Source: Chromatocurvus halotolerans
GTDB taxonomy: Bacteria > Pseudomonadota > Gammaproteobacteria > Pseudomonadales > Halieaceae
Reading direction: 5' to 3'
Assembly: GCF_004340525.1 (NCBI RefSeq)
Contig: NZ_SLWX01000001.1
Location: 186,001-250,000 of the forward strand
Length of the DNA stretch: 64,000 nt
The notes below the pieces were generated by a model that was not told the origin of the DNA, did no database searches, and saw only the letters and a program-made list of their open reading frames with translations. Shown here one piece after another: positions 43,797 through 53,366 of this stretch. A program made the position numbers and the translations under genes. How positions within the stretch are numbered: the first letter of the stretch is position 1; each line of letters begins with the position of its first letter.

Positions 43797-45446
43797 TCAG
43801 GGACCGACCTGAGTCGCACCGTGCGGGGGTGCATTCGGATCATGTCCCTCGATGAATTCAACCGCATCACGCAGTCCCGCCTCCGGGAAGGACTGCGCAT
43901 CGTGGTCATCCAGCAGGCGCAGCAGGCGTTCCCGAATCAGGGCTTCATGCAGCTCCCGCTGTCGTCGCTCGTCGCGCAGTGACTTCAGCAGCGAACTGGC
44001 CATGAACACCATCAATATCATAAAGGGGAATGCCGCCAGAATCGAAATCGTCTGCAGCGCATCCAGTCCGCCACTCAGCAGCAGCACGCCGGCCACCATG
44101 GTCTGCACAAGCCCCCAGATCAGGCGAAGGCTCCGGCTGGGCTCGAGCACTCCTCTCCCGGTAAACATGCCGAGCACGAAGGTGGCGGAGTTGGCCGAGG
44201 TCACGACAAAAAGAATGATCAGCACCAGCGTCAGCGGCGCCACCCAGCCACTGAACGGCAGCAGGTCAAGCATGGCAAACAGCCCGGCGCTCATCTCCTC
44301 GGCGACGCGGGCGCTCAGCCCGGCCGATTCAAACATCTCGAAGTACAGGGCCGAGCCGCCGAAAGTGGCGAACCAGAGCGCACTCAGAAGCACCGGCATG
44401 CCGATCACCCCGACAATGAACTCGCGAATGGTGCGCCCCCGGGAAATCCGCGCGATGAAACTGCCGACGAACGGCGCCCAGGACAGCCCCCAGGCCCAGT
44501 AGAAAATCGTCCAGCGTTCAACCCAGTCCTCCCCGGTGTAAGGCGTCATGACCAGACTCATCCCGATGACGTTGGCAAAGTACTCGCCTATCGCATTGGT
44601 CATTGCCGCCGTGATGAAGTCTGTTGGCCCGGCAAAGAAGACGAAGACGAGAAGACACCCGGCAAGCAGCATGTTGGCGTCACTCACGTATCGCACACCG
44701 CTCTCAAGCGGTGCGAGGGAACACAGCAGGAACACAACACTGACGCCACCGAGAATCGCGATCTGGGAGGCTGCACCAAAGGGCACACCGAAGACCGAGT
44801 GCATGCCACTGTTGATCTGAATCATGCCAAGCCCGAGCGTGGTGGCAACACCGAAGACGGTGGAGACCACCGCGAGTGTGTTGATGGCATGTCCCAGGCC
44901 CCCGTCGACACGATCACCCAGCGTCGAGCGGAAGGTCTCGCTGATCAGGCCGGGGCGCTGCTGCCGGAAACGCACGTAGGCGATCGCCAGACCGACCACA
45001 CAGAAGTTTGCCCACTGATGAAAACCCCAGTGGAACAGAGAATAACGCATCGCCAGCCCGGCCGATGCGGGGGAACTGGGCTCTGCGGCGCGCAGCGGGG
45101 GATCCGCGTAGTGCGTCATTGGTTCGGCCACGCCCCAGAAGACAAGTCCTACCCCCATGCCCGCCGAGAAAATCATGCCCAGCCAGGAGCGGTAGGAAAA
45201 CTCTGGCGCCTCGCCATCGGCGCCCAGGCGGATATTCCCGGAGTCACTCAGAGCGACTCCCACGCTGAACAGAAGAAATCCCGTGGTCACAAACAGGTAC
45301 AGCCACCCGAAATGGGATGTCGTGAAATGCAGCGCAGCCTCCGCCGCGCCGGCAAACTGTGCCGGCATCACCAGGGCGAACCCGATGAACAGCACCAGTA
45401 GCGCCAGTGACATGCCAAACACCCAGCCCGGTCGAAAGTCCCGCAC
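43797..45446 (-). CDS. BCCT-family transporter (betaine/choline/carnitine type)
   Basis: About 549 residues with 12 predicted helices. The BCCT signature is present: GMIFSAGMGVGLVFWGVAEPMTHY, FHWGFHQWANF, and ESGVRYVSDANMLLAG, with the tryptophan-rich TIFYWAWGLSWAPFVG. GTG start at 45446 with AGGAG upstream; the in-frame upstream extension is cysteine/arginine-rich and not coding. The C-terminal cytoplasmic tail (about 60 residues) is charged, as in osmoregulated carriers. Probably imports a compatible solute; the exact substrate is not readable. Confidence 0.93.
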   Translation of the reverse strand: MRDFRPGWVFGMSLALLVLFIGFALVMPAQFAGAAEAALHFTTSHFGWLYLFVTTGFLLFSVGVALSDSGNIRLGADGEAPEFSYRSWLGMIFSAGMGVGLVFWGVAEPMTHYADPPLRAAEPSSPASAGLAMRYSLFHWGFHQWANFCVVGLAIAYVRFRQQRPGLISETFRSTLGDRVDGGLGHAINTLAVVSTVFGVATTLGLGMIQINSGMHSVFGVPFGAASQIAILGGVSVVFLLCSLAPLESGVRYVSDANMLLAGCLLVFVFFAGPTDFITAAMTNAIGEYFANVIGMSLVMTPYTGEDWVERWTIFYWAWGLSWAPFVGSFIARISRGRTIREFIVGVIGMPVLLSALWFATFGGSALYFEMFESAGLSARVAEEMSAGLFAMLDLLPFSGWVAPLTLVLIILFVVTSANSATFVLGMFTGRGVLEPSRSLRLIWGLVQTMVAGVLLLSGGLDALQTISILAAFPFMILMVFMASSLLKSLRDERRQRELHEALIRERLLRLLDDHDAQSFPEAGLRDAVEFIEGHDPNAPPHGATQVGP

Positions 45447-45685
45447 GCCTTGTCTCTCCTGTCGCCCGTCAATGTCACAGCTCGCCGCAGCACGGCGGGC
45501 GCGCAGTGTAACAAACGAGGGTCGCGGCCTCGCGTTGTGCCTCTGGCGCTGCTGGCGATAGCCATACACTGTCTGTATCCTGAAAAAACCCGTGTCTGGT
45601 TTCCCGTCCCCATGGCTCTGATCGATCAACCGATATTGCTGTTGCGCTGCAGGCCTGTCTTCCCGCCACGCCGCAGAGAAGCTCG

Positions 45686-47410
45686 ATGCTGACCGAACCG
45701 AACCTCGTGCTCCTGTTCGGCGGCCTGATGCTGCTGGCAGGCATTCTTGCCAAGTCCGTGTCCGACCGGCTGGGCTTTCCGCTGCTTCTGCTTTTTTTGC
45801 TGGTTGGCATGTTTGCCGGCGAGGATGGCGTCGGTGGCATTGAATTCGACAGCTTCGAAACCGCATTTCTGGGCAGCAATCTCGCACTTGCCATCATCCT
45901 TCTAGATGGCGGTCTGCGCACCCAGATGGATACGTTTCGAACGGCTCTGGCTCCCGCTGGCGTGCTGGCCACCGTTGGCGTCGTACTTACCGCCGCCTGT
46001 GTCGGCGTCGCGGCCACGGTTCTCCTGGGGGTCGACTGGCGGCTGGGGCTGCTTCTTGGCGCCATTGTCGGCTCCACCGATGCCGCGGCCGTTTTCAATC
46101 TTCTTCGCCAGAGCGGGATCGCCCTGAACGAGCGGGTACGCGCGACCCTCGAAATAGAGTCCGGGGCCAATGACCCCATGGCAATCTTCCTGGTGCTGCT
46201 CAGCCTGCAGTTTATCGTTGCCGCTGACAGCATGGTGGAGCCGCTGGCGATAGCTGGGCTGTTCCTGACCCAGTTCGGCATCGGCGCGGCGGCGGGTCTT
46301 GTCGGTGGTACCGCACTGGCGCGCCTGATCAGCCGCATGCGCATGGCAGAGGGACTCTACGCATTGCTGGTCGCCTCCGGCGCGATCGCCATATTCGCCG
46401 GCGTCAATCATGTGGGCGGCTCGGGCTTCCTCGCGGTCTACCTGACCGGCATTATTGTCGGCAACAGCCGCGGGCGCGCCACCGAGCATGTCAAACTGGC
46501 AATGGACGGTCTGGCCTGGCTGGCGCAGGCGGGACTGTTCCTGATTCTGGGACTGCTGGTGAAGCCGTCGAACCTGCTGGATTCTCTCGTGGTGGCGCTG
46601 CTGCTGGCCGCGGTCCTCATGTTTCTCGCCAGACCGCTGGCAGTCTTCCTGTGCCTTCTGCCCTTCCGCTTTCCCCTGCGGGAAATGAGCTATATCTCCT
46701 GGGTGGGACTGCGCGGCGCCGTACCGATTGTGCTGGCAATCTTCCCCGTCATGGCGGGGATTCCCGAGTCACAGCTGCTGTTCAACGTCACGTTTGTGGT
46801 GGTACTCGCCTCACTGGTGATCCAGGGCTCGTCGATACCCCGTGTTGCGCAGTGGCTCAAGGTCCTTATCCCCTACCGCACACGCCCGATCGACTCGCAC
46901 GAGCTGTGGATCGGCAGCAATACCACGGTGGAGCTGCTGGCGTTTACCGTCGAACCGGGTGCCGCTGCCACAGGCGCGCAACCGGCAAGGCTCGAGCGTC
47001 TCGATGTGCCTGGCCTGCAGCTGGTGCAGGTAGTGCGCGATGGTCGCCGCCTGCCCCTGGCCGACTCGCTGTTTTTCCAGGAGAACGACGTACTTTGGCT
47101 CCTCGCGGATCCGGGACACACGGAGAATCTGGCCAGCTTCTTCTCGCGCCGGGAGCGCAGCGGCGAACTGGCGAGCAGCAGCTTTTTCGGTGAGTTCATG
47201 CTCAACGGCGATTCGCCGGCCGCTGACCTCGCTGTATCCTATGGCCTGACGCTGTCACCCAGTCAGCGGGAAGCGTCCGTGGGAGAGCTGATTACCCGCG
47301 AAAAAGGTCGCCGCTGCGTCGTGGGTGACCGCATCGCCCTGGGTCCGGTCAGCCTCACCGTGAAAAGCATGGACGGCAGCCGAATTACCAGTGTCGGCCT
47401 CAAACTCTGA
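45686..47410 (+). CDS. CPA1-family K+/H+ antiporter (NhaP2/CvrA-like)
   Basis: 574 residues. About 12 helices hold the CPA motifs GSTDAAAVF and ESGANDPMAIF, each with the conserved acidic residue. After about residue 390 comes a soluble TrkA-C domain (LDVPGLQLVQVVRDGR...ENDVLWLLAD) and a CorC/HlyC-like tail (AVSYGLTLSPSQREASVGELI), as in NhaP2 (also called CvrA). The ATG at 45686 follows AGAGAAG. It is divergent from the BCCT transporter (239 bases between). Both would serve osmotic or ionic balance. Confidence 0.93.
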   Translation: MLTEPNLVLLFGGLMLLAGILAKSVSDRLGFPLLLLFLLVGMFAGEDGVGGIEFDSFETAFLGSNLALAIILLDGGLRTQMDTFRTALAPAGVLATVGVVLTAACVGVAATVLLGVDWRLGLLLGAIVGSTDAAAVFNLLRQSGIALNERVRATLEIESGANDPMAIFLVLLSLQFIVAADSMVEPLAIAGLFLTQFGIGAAAGLVGGTALARLISRMRMAEGLYALLVASGAIAIFAGVNHVGGSGFLAVYLTGIIVGNSRGRATEHVKLAMDGLAWLAQAGLFLILGLLVKPSNLLDSLVVALLLAAVLMFLARPLAVFLCLLPFRFPLREMSYISWVGLRGAVPIVLAIFPVMAGIPESQLLFNVTFVVVLASLVIQGSSIPRVAQWLKVLIPYRTRPIDSHELWIGSNTTVELLAFTVEPGAAATGAQPARLERLDVPGLQLVQVVRDGRRLPLADSLFFQENDVLWLLADPGHTENLASFFSRRERSGELASSSFFGEFMLNGDSPAADLAVSYGLTLSPSQREASVGELITREKGRRCVVGDRIALGPVSLTVKSMDGSRITSVGLKL

Positions 47411-47429
47411 CGTCAACAAGGAACCTTCG

Positions 47430-49121
47430 ATGAATTCTCCCTGTCATGAAACCGCCAGCCGATGGCTGCTTGCCTGTCTCTGGCTGGTACTTGCAGCGAC
47501 CGGCGCTGCAGCCGCGGAGCACCCGTCCAACGACATCAGCGAGGGCGATTTCACCATCCCCGACTTCGCTTACCAGGACGGCAGCCGGGAGGCGCTGACA
47601 CAGCACTTCTACACCCTGGGCACGCCCCGTCGGGACGGCGACGGACGCGTGACGAACGCCGTACTGATCATGCACGGCACCACGGGCAGTGGCGCCGGCT
47701 TCCTGAGCGAGCGCTACTCCGGCGTGCTTTTCGGCGAGGGGCAGATTCTCGACGCGGCGGACTATTTCATCATCCTGCCGGACGCCATCGGCCACGGCCA
47801 GTCCAGCCGCCCCAGCGCCGGCGCTGCCGCTGACTTTCCGCGCTACACCTACGATGACATGGTCATGGCCCAGCACCGGCTGCTGACGGAGCACCTCGAC
47901 GTGGATCACTTGCGCCTGGTGACCGGCACCTCCATGGGCGGCATGATGAGCTGGGTATGGGGCTATACCTTCCCCGACTTCATGGACGCCCTGATGCCCA
48001 TGGCCAGCCTGCCGGTGGAGATCGCGGGGCGCAACCGCATGCTGCGCAAGATGATAATCGACGCGGTGAAGAATGACCCTGACTACCAGGGCGGCTTCTA
48101 CACCACGCAGCCGGCGGGCCTGCGGGAAGCGATGTATCCGCTGATCTTCATGGTCTCGAGTCCGCTGCAGTACCAGAAACAGGCACCCACGCGGGAAGCC
48201 GCCGAGAGCATGCTCGACGGTCTGGTAGAGCGCTATGCGTCACGTCTCGACGCCAATGACCTGGTCTGGGCGTTTGATGCCTCGCGTTTCTATAATCCCG
48301 CGCCACACCTCGAGAAGATCACAGCCCCCCTGCTCGCCATCAATTCTGCCGATGACCAGGTGAACCCGCCGGAGCTGGGCCTACTGGAATCGCATACAGA
48401 GCGCGTGCCTCAGGGTGAGGCGGTCACGCTTGCCATATCACCGCTGACCCGCGGACACGGTACCCATTCCCTCCCCAGCCTGTGGGGCCCCTACCTGTCG
48501 CGCCTGCTGGCCGCAACCGGGCCGGAGACAGCCACGGCCGCTCCCGGCGCACTCACGACGCCCGCTGCCGACGTCTGGCAGGCGCGCGCACCCGATACCT
48601 ACACGGCGCGCTTTGAGACCACGGAAGGCCTGTTCCGTATCCGGGTGAAGCGCGAGGACGCACCGCGCGGTGCCGACAGATTTTATCAGCTGGTCAGCAA
48701 CGGTTTTTACGATGGCGTACACATCAACCGGGTTGTCGAGGGCTTCATCGCACAGTTCGGGCTGCATGGCGTGCCACAGATCAACGCCCTGTGGAAGCGG
48801 ACCACCATCGCCGACGACCCGGTCAGGCGCAGCAATATCCGCGGCACGGTCGCCTTCGCGATGACCGGCGAGAATACCCGAACGACGCAGGTCTATATCA
48901 ACACGGCAGACAATACACGGCTCGACAGCGACGGTTTCGCCCCCATCGGCGAGGTCATCGAGGGGATGGATGTGGTTGATCGCCTGTACGGGCTCTATGG
49001 CGAAAACGCCGGTGGCGGACTGCGCGGCGGTCAGCAGGGCCCGCTGGAAGCCGGCGGCAGCGACTTCATTGACCGGCATTACCCGCTGCTCGATGTCATC
49101 CGGTCTGCCAGCGTGGAATAA
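47430..49121 (+). CDS. MetX-like alpha/beta-hydrolase fused to a cyclophilin-type peptidyl-prolyl isomerase
   Basis: 563 residues. AAGGAA precedes the ATG at 47430. Signal peptide 1-29 (LVLAATGAAAAE). Residues about 40-365 are an alpha/beta-hydrolase of the homoserine acetyltransferase type: LIMHGTTGSG, PDAIGHGQSS, nucleophile Ser168 (GTSMGG), Asp308/309 (NSADDQ) and His346 (RGHGTHS). After a linker (about 366-390), residues 391-560 form a cyclophilin: FETTEGLFRI, Arg434 (NRVVEGFIAQFG), and TTQVYIN. One uninterrupted frame spans both domains. Both would be periplasmic. The function of the fusion is unknown. Confidence 0.88.
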   Translation: MNSPCHETASRWLLACLWLVLAATGAAAAEHPSNDISEGDFTIPDFAYQDGSREALTQHFYTLGTPRRDGDGRVTNAVLIMHGTTGSGAGFLSERYSGVLFGEGQILDAADYFIILPDAIGHGQSSRPSAGAAADFPRYTYDDMVMAQHRLLTEHLDVDHLRLVTGTSMGGMMSWVWGYTFPDFMDALMPMASLPVEIAGRNRMLRKMIIDAVKNDPDYQGGFYTTQPAGLREAMYPLIFMVSSPLQYQKQAPTREAAESMLDGLVERYASRLDANDLVWAFDASRFYNPAPHLEKITAPLLAINSADDQVNPPELGLLESHTERVPQGEAVTLAISPLTRGHGTHSLPSLWGPYLSRLLAATGPETATAAPGALTTPAADVWQARAPDTYTARFETTEGLFRIRVKREDAPRGADRFYQLVSNGFYDGVHINRVVEGFIAQFGLHGVPQINALWKRTTIADDPVRRSNIRGTVAFAMTGENTRTTQVYINTADNTRLDSDGFAPIGEVIEGMDVVDRLYGLYGENAGGGLRGGQQGPLEAGGSDFIDRHYPLLDVIRSASVE

Positions 49122-49268
49122 CCCGGTGGGCGCGGCGCCAGTCCGGCGCTGCGGCCACGACCCGGAACACCCGCGGGATTGCCAGCCGAGAAAACCCCGC
49201 GTCAAGCCTTTTTTAACGGCGCAGGGTTGGTATCGTAGGGCTCTTGACGCAGAGCAGGGTCCGCCCAC

Positions 49269-50483
49269 GTGAAACCATTTGCCTTACGCCGCTATTTTGC
49301 CGCCATGCTTCCCCTGGCGGCACTCGCCACGGTCCAACCGACGGCTGCAGCCAGTGATTTTTCTGCCTGCCTGACATCTCTCCAGACCCAGGCACGCGAC
49401 GCCGGCGTCAGCGAGACGATTCTGAGAGAGGTTGTGCCCGGGCTGCAGCAGCAGGAGCGCGTGATCAGCCTGGATCGCAGTCAGCCCGAATTCCTGCAGA
49501 CCTTCGCGGAATATCTGGCGCTGCGGGTGACGCCAGAGCGCGTGGAGCGTGGACGCGCACTGCTCGCAGAGCACCAGTCCTTCCTGCTTGATCTGCAGCA
49601 GCAATATGGCGTGCCGCCGCAGTATCTGGTGGCTTTCTGGGGCCTGGAAACGAACTACGGCGGCTACCTTGGCCGCATGCCGACCCTCGACTCACTGGCC
49701 ACTCTCGCCTGTGACGCACGGCGCAGTGAGTTTTTCTCGAGCGAGTTCATCGCGGCCCTGCAGCTGATGCAGCGTGAATCCCTGCAGCCGGATGACATGC
49801 AGGGATCCTGGGCCGGCGCCGTGGGCCACACCCAGTTCATGCCGTCTTCCTATCTGCGCTACGCCGTTGACGGCGACGGTGACGGTCGGATCGACCTGTG
49901 GCGCAGCAGGCAGGATGCTCTGGCATCCGGCGCCAACTACCTGCAATCCCTGGGCTGGGAGCCCGGCCTGCGCTGGGGCCGCGAGGTACGACTGCCCGCC
50001 GACTTTCCCTTCCAGCTGGCCGGTCGGCGCGACCAGCGCCGCCCCCTGAGTGAATGGGCCGGGCACGGCGTTGCGCGCAGCGATGGCGGCAGACTGCCCG
50101 ACGTCGCGGTTGATGCGGCGCTCCTGGTGCCGGCAGGCCACCTCGGTCCTGCGTTTCTGATCTACCGCAATTTCGATGTCATCATGCGCTGGAACCGCTC
50201 GGAGCTGTACGCGATTGCCGTCGGCCACCTTGCAGACCGCATTGCGGGCGGCGGCGGGCTGCAGGATGGCGCTCTCTCCCAGAAACCCCTGCGCAAGACG
50301 GATATCGAACTGGCGCAGAAAACCCTGAATGCGCTGGGCTACGACGCCGGCCCGGTCGACGGTGTACTGGGCTCTGCGACCCGCAGCGCACTGCGGGAAT
50401 TCCAGCTCGCCAACAACATGACCGCGGACGGCTACCCGAACCCATCAACACTGGAGGTCATCGCCACCCATGACAGTCGCTAA
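49269..50483 (+). CDS. Lytic murein transglycosylase, MltB-like, with peptidoglycan-binding domain
   Basis: 404 residues with a signal peptide (about 1-28). The transglycosylase core has FWGLETNYGGYLG with catalytic Glu127, then GAVGHTQFMPSSYLRYAVDGDGDG, typical of the MltB family. The C-terminal 65 residues are a PG_binding_1 domain (AQKTLNALGYDAGPVDGVLG). GTG start at 49269. It cleaves between MurNAc and GlcNAc, making 1,6-anhydro ends. It overlaps the Bax-like gene by 14 bases. Confidence 0.93.
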   Translation: MKPFALRRYFAAMLPLAALATVQPTAAASDFSACLTSLQTQARDAGVSETILREVVPGLQQQERVISLDRSQPEFLQTFAEYLALRVTPERVERGRALLAEHQSFLLDLQQQYGVPPQYLVAFWGLETNYGGYLGRMPTLDSLATLACDARRSEFFSSEFIAALQLMQRESLQPDDMQGSWAGAVGHTQFMPSSYLRYAVDGDGDGRIDLWRSRQDALASGANYLQSLGWEPGLRWGREVRLPADFPFQLAGRRDQRRPLSEWAGHGVARSDGGRLPDVAVDAALLVPAGHLGPAFLIYRNFDVIMRWNRSELYAIAVGHLADRIAGGGGLQDGALSQKPLRKTDIELAQKTLNALGYDAGPVDGVLGSATRSALREFQLANNMTADGYPNPSTLEVIATHDSR

Positions 50484-51297
50484 TCCCTTTCAGCGGATCC
50501 CCGAACGTTTCCGAACCGCCGCCTATGTACTGACGGGCCTGCTGGCAGCCATCCTTCTCTGGCTGTGGCTTGGGGCGGAACGCGACCGCTTTGGAGACCT
50601 GCCGGACTTTGCCGCCATGGAGGAAGACGTTCCGGCGATGAAAACCGCGTTCTACGCTTACCTGACGCCCATGGTCATACACCACAATGACGCTATCCGC
50701 GAACAGCGCGAGCGTCTCGATGAGGTGCAGCAGAAAATTGCGCAGGGAGGCCCTCTCTCCGGCGCCGACCGGCGCTGGCTGGATACGCTGGCCGGGCAGT
50801 ATGAGCTTGAACCCGACGAGGACGCGACGCCGCAGACGCTGGTGAATCGCCTGCTCCGGCGGGTGGATACCGTGCCGCTCGAGCTGGCGCTGGTGCAGGC
50901 TGCCAAGGAATCAGGCTGGGGGCGATCGCGCTTTGCCGTGGAGGCCAACAACCTTTTCGGTCAGTGGTGCTACGTTGAGGGATGCGGGATGGTACCGTCG
51001 AATCGCCCGGCGGGCGCGACCCATGAGGTTGAGGTATTCAGCAGTGTGTCCGAAGCCATGCGACGCTACATGAACAACCTGAACACCCATGAGAGCTACA
51101 GCGACTTTCGTCGCCTGCGCCAGCAGCGGCGCGAGAGCGGGAAGCCGTTGACGGGCATGGCGCTGGTCAACGGGCTGACGCTTTACTCGGAACGCCGGGA
51201 GGCCTACGTCGAGGATATCCGCGCCATGATGCAGCAATATCGTCGTATGCAGGCGCAGGCCAGCGCCCAGGCAGAGACAGAGGAAACGGCATCGTGA
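50470..51297 (+). CDS. Bax-like glucosaminidase-domain protein
   Basis: 275 residues. One N-terminal membrane helix (TAAYVLTGLLAAILLWLWLG), then a coiled region, then the glucosaminidase (GH73-like) domain: LVQAAKESGWGRSRFAVEANNLFG with a candidate catalytic Glu, and a C-terminal YVEDIRAMMQQYR helix. It corresponds to E. coli Bax, a poorly understood ATP-independent hydrolase. It sits between two other cell-wall enzymes with overlapping reading frames, so the three are very probably one operon. Confidence 0.9.
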   Translation: MTVANPFQRIPERFRTAAYVLTGLLAAILLWLWLGAERDRFGDLPDFAAMEEDVPAMKTAFYAYLTPMVIHHNDAIREQRERLDEVQQKIAQGGPLSGADRRWLDTLAGQYELEPDEDATPQTLVNRLLRRVDTVPLELALVQAAKESGWGRSRFAVEANNLFGQWCYVEGCGMVPSNRPAGATHEVEVFSSVSEAMRRYMNNLNTHESYSDFRRLRQQRRESGKPLTGMALVNGLTLYSERREAYVEDIRAMMQQYRRMQAQASAQAETEETAS

Positions 51298-52355
51298 GAC
51301 GCCCCCTGCTGACCCTGCTGGCGTGCATCCTGGCAGTGAAGGCAGCGGCGGACCACGGTGTGATACTGATGTATCACCATGTCGATGAGCGCACGCCCGC
51401 AAGCACCAGCGTTACCCCGGCGCAATTCAGGCAGCACCTGGACTTCATCGAGGAGAACGGGTTTGCCGTGGTGCCCCTCCCTGTGCTCCTGGATAGCGTC
51501 TATCACGGGGGTACCTTGCCAGCGAATGCCGTTGCCATCACGTTTGACGACGCCTATGAGTCCGTTTACCGCGAGGCCTTCCCGGAGCTGCAGTCCCGCA
51601 ACATGCCGTTCACGGTTTTTGTCGCCACGGACGCGGTAGACCAGCAGCAGCAACACAGCCTCAGCTGGGAACAGATGCGTGATCTCGCCGACTCCGGGCT
51701 TGCCGCCTTCGGCGCGCATTCAGTGACGCACTCCCACCTGCTTCAGGGCAGTGAGCGCGGCGCCTCGAAGGCCTGGGTTGCCCGGGTCGAGGCGGAGGTC
51801 GATGACAGCGTCGCGCGGCTTGAGACCGAGCTGCCGGGGACTTCAGTCACCGCGTTTGCCTATCCCTTCGGCGAATACTCAGCGGCGCTGGAAGCCGTTC
51901 TCGCGTCCCGCAACCTGTATGGACTGGCGCAGCAGTCCGGTGCTGTCGGCCGCACCACGCCAGCGACCGGGATACCCCGATTCCCCATGGCAACGGGCTA
52001 CGACAGCACCACACGCCTGGCAACCGCACTCAACGCTCGCCCGCTGCCGGTGTCGGACGTTGAAGCCGGCGACACGTTGATCGCTCAGGGCGATGCAGCG
52101 CCCGACAGCCTGCGCTTCAAGCTACCCGCCGACGGGCCCTACCGGCGCGATGCCCTGGCCTGCTACAGCAGCAGCGGTGATGCCCTCACGATCAGCATGC
52201 GGGACACGACGGTGACCGTCGCCCTGCCCGACCTGCGGCCCGGTCGCAACAAGATCAACTGCACGGCCCCGTCGACCGAAAAAAGCGGGGAGTTTTTCTG
52301 GTATTCCCGCCAGTGGGTTGTGGCGGACAGCGAGGGTGCCTGGCTGAGCTACTGA
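51294..52355 (+). CDS. Secreted polysaccharide deacetylase (NodB domain)
   Basis: 353 residues. Signal peptide LLTLLACILAVKAAA. A CE4/NodB domain follows: Asp85-Asp86 (TFDDAYES), metal ligands His142 and His146 (AHSVTHSHLL) and FAYPFGEYS. The C-terminal 90 residues form an added beta-rich domain with two cysteines. GTG start overlaps the Bax stop by four bases. Likely substrate is an N-acetylated glycan, such as peptidoglycan or PNAG-like polymer (PgaB-like N-terminal motif HGVILMYHHV). The PgaB hydrolase half is absent. Confidence 0.9.
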   Translation: MRRPLLTLLACILAVKAAADHGVILMYHHVDERTPASTSVTPAQFRQHLDFIEENGFAVVPLPVLLDSVYHGGTLPANAVAITFDDAYESVYREAFPELQSRNMPFTVFVATDAVDQQQQHSLSWEQMRDLADSGLAAFGAHSVTHSHLLQGSERGASKAWVARVEAEVDDSVARLETELPGTSVTAFAYPFGEYSAALEAVLASRNLYGLAQQSGAVGRTTPATGIPRFPMATGYDSTTRLATALNARPLPVSDVEAGDTLIAQGDAAPDSLRFKLPADGPYRRDALACYSSSGDALTISMRDTTVTVALPDLRPGRNKINCTAPSTEKSGEFFWYSRQWVVADSEGAWLSY

Positions 52356-52367
52356 GCTAGGGGGCCA

Positions 52368-53264
52368 TCAGGGAAGCTCACAGGACACCCCCGCCTGCCG
52401 GCACGCCGCAATCACCGTATTGCGGAGGAGGCAGGCGATCGTCATCGGGCCGACGCCACCCGGCACCGGGGTGATTGCCGAGGCAACCTGGCAGACCTCG
52501 TCAAACGCGACATCACCCACCAGGCGTGACTTTCCACCCTCGACAGGCAGCCGGTTGATGCCAACGTCCATCACGACGGCGCCCGGCGCCACCCAGTCCC
52601 CACGCACCATCTCGGGACGCCCCACCGCAGCGACCACGATATCCGCTCTACGGCAGACAGCGGGCAGATCACGGGTGCGGGAGTGCGCAATAGTTACCGT
52701 ACAGCTCTCCTGCAGCAGAAGCTGCGCCATGGGCTTGCCGACAATGTTGCTGCGGCCGATTACCAGGGCGTTCTGCCCTGACAGATCACCGTGAAAATGC
52801 TCCCTGAGCATGAACAGGCAGCCCAGCGGCGTACAGGGCACCAGCGCGCCGGGCGTGCCATTGGCAAGCTCGCCGGCATTCAGGGGATGGAAGCCGTCCA
52901 CATCTTTCTGCGGTGAGATCGTCTCGATGACCCGCTGCTCATCGATATGTGCCGGCATGGGCAACTGTGCGAGGATTCCATGGATCTCGGGGTCGCGATT
53001 CAGCGTGTCGATCAGCTCCAGAACCTCAGCTTCGGACACCGAGGCATCCAGTCGGTATTCACGGCTGAGCATGCCCGCCTCGTTTGTCTGCCGTCCCTTG
53101 TTGCGAACGTAGATGTCACTCGCCGGATCCTGGCCGACCAGCACCACCGCCAGGCCAGGGCGCAGGCCGTGGGCCTGCTGCAGGCGCGAGACCTCGATGG
53201 CCACTGTCTCGCGGAGCCTCCTGGCGGCTGCCTTGCCATCGATAATGTGTGCTGTTGCCTGCAT
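52368..53264 (-). CDS. folD: Bifunctional methylenetetrahydrofolate dehydrogenase/cyclohydrolase
   Basis: 298 residues, standard length for FolD. The catalytic lysine is at about 56 (YVRNKGRQ). [40 protein letters not shown] and the C-terminal [19 protein letters not shown] are diagnostic. It interconverts methylene- and formyl-tetrahydrofolate in one-carbon metabolism, in the cytoplasm. It is convergent with the deacetylase, whose stop is 12 bases away. Confidence 0.97.
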   Translation of the reverse strand: MQATAHIIDGKAAARRLRETVAIEVSRLQQAHGLRPGLAVVLVGQDPASDIYVRNKGRQTNEAGMLSREYRLDASVSEAEVLELIDTLNRDPEIHGILAQLPMPAHIDEQRVIETISPQKDVDGFHPLNAGELANGTPGALVPCTPLGCLFMLREHFHGDLSGQNALVIGRSNIVGKPMAQLLLQESCTVTIAHSRTRDLPAVCRRADIVVAAVGRPEMVRGDWVAPGAVVMDVGINRLPVEGGKSRLVGDVAFDEVCQVASAITPVPGGVGPMTIACLLRNTVIAACRQAGVSCELP

Positions 53265-53366
53265 AGCTGCGGGGTTTCCTGTTCTGGACCAATAATGATC
53301 ACCACCCCGAAAGGTGGGACCGGCAAGGCGCCGAGGGTAGGGTTTCTCTGCGGTGTAGGCAAGGCA

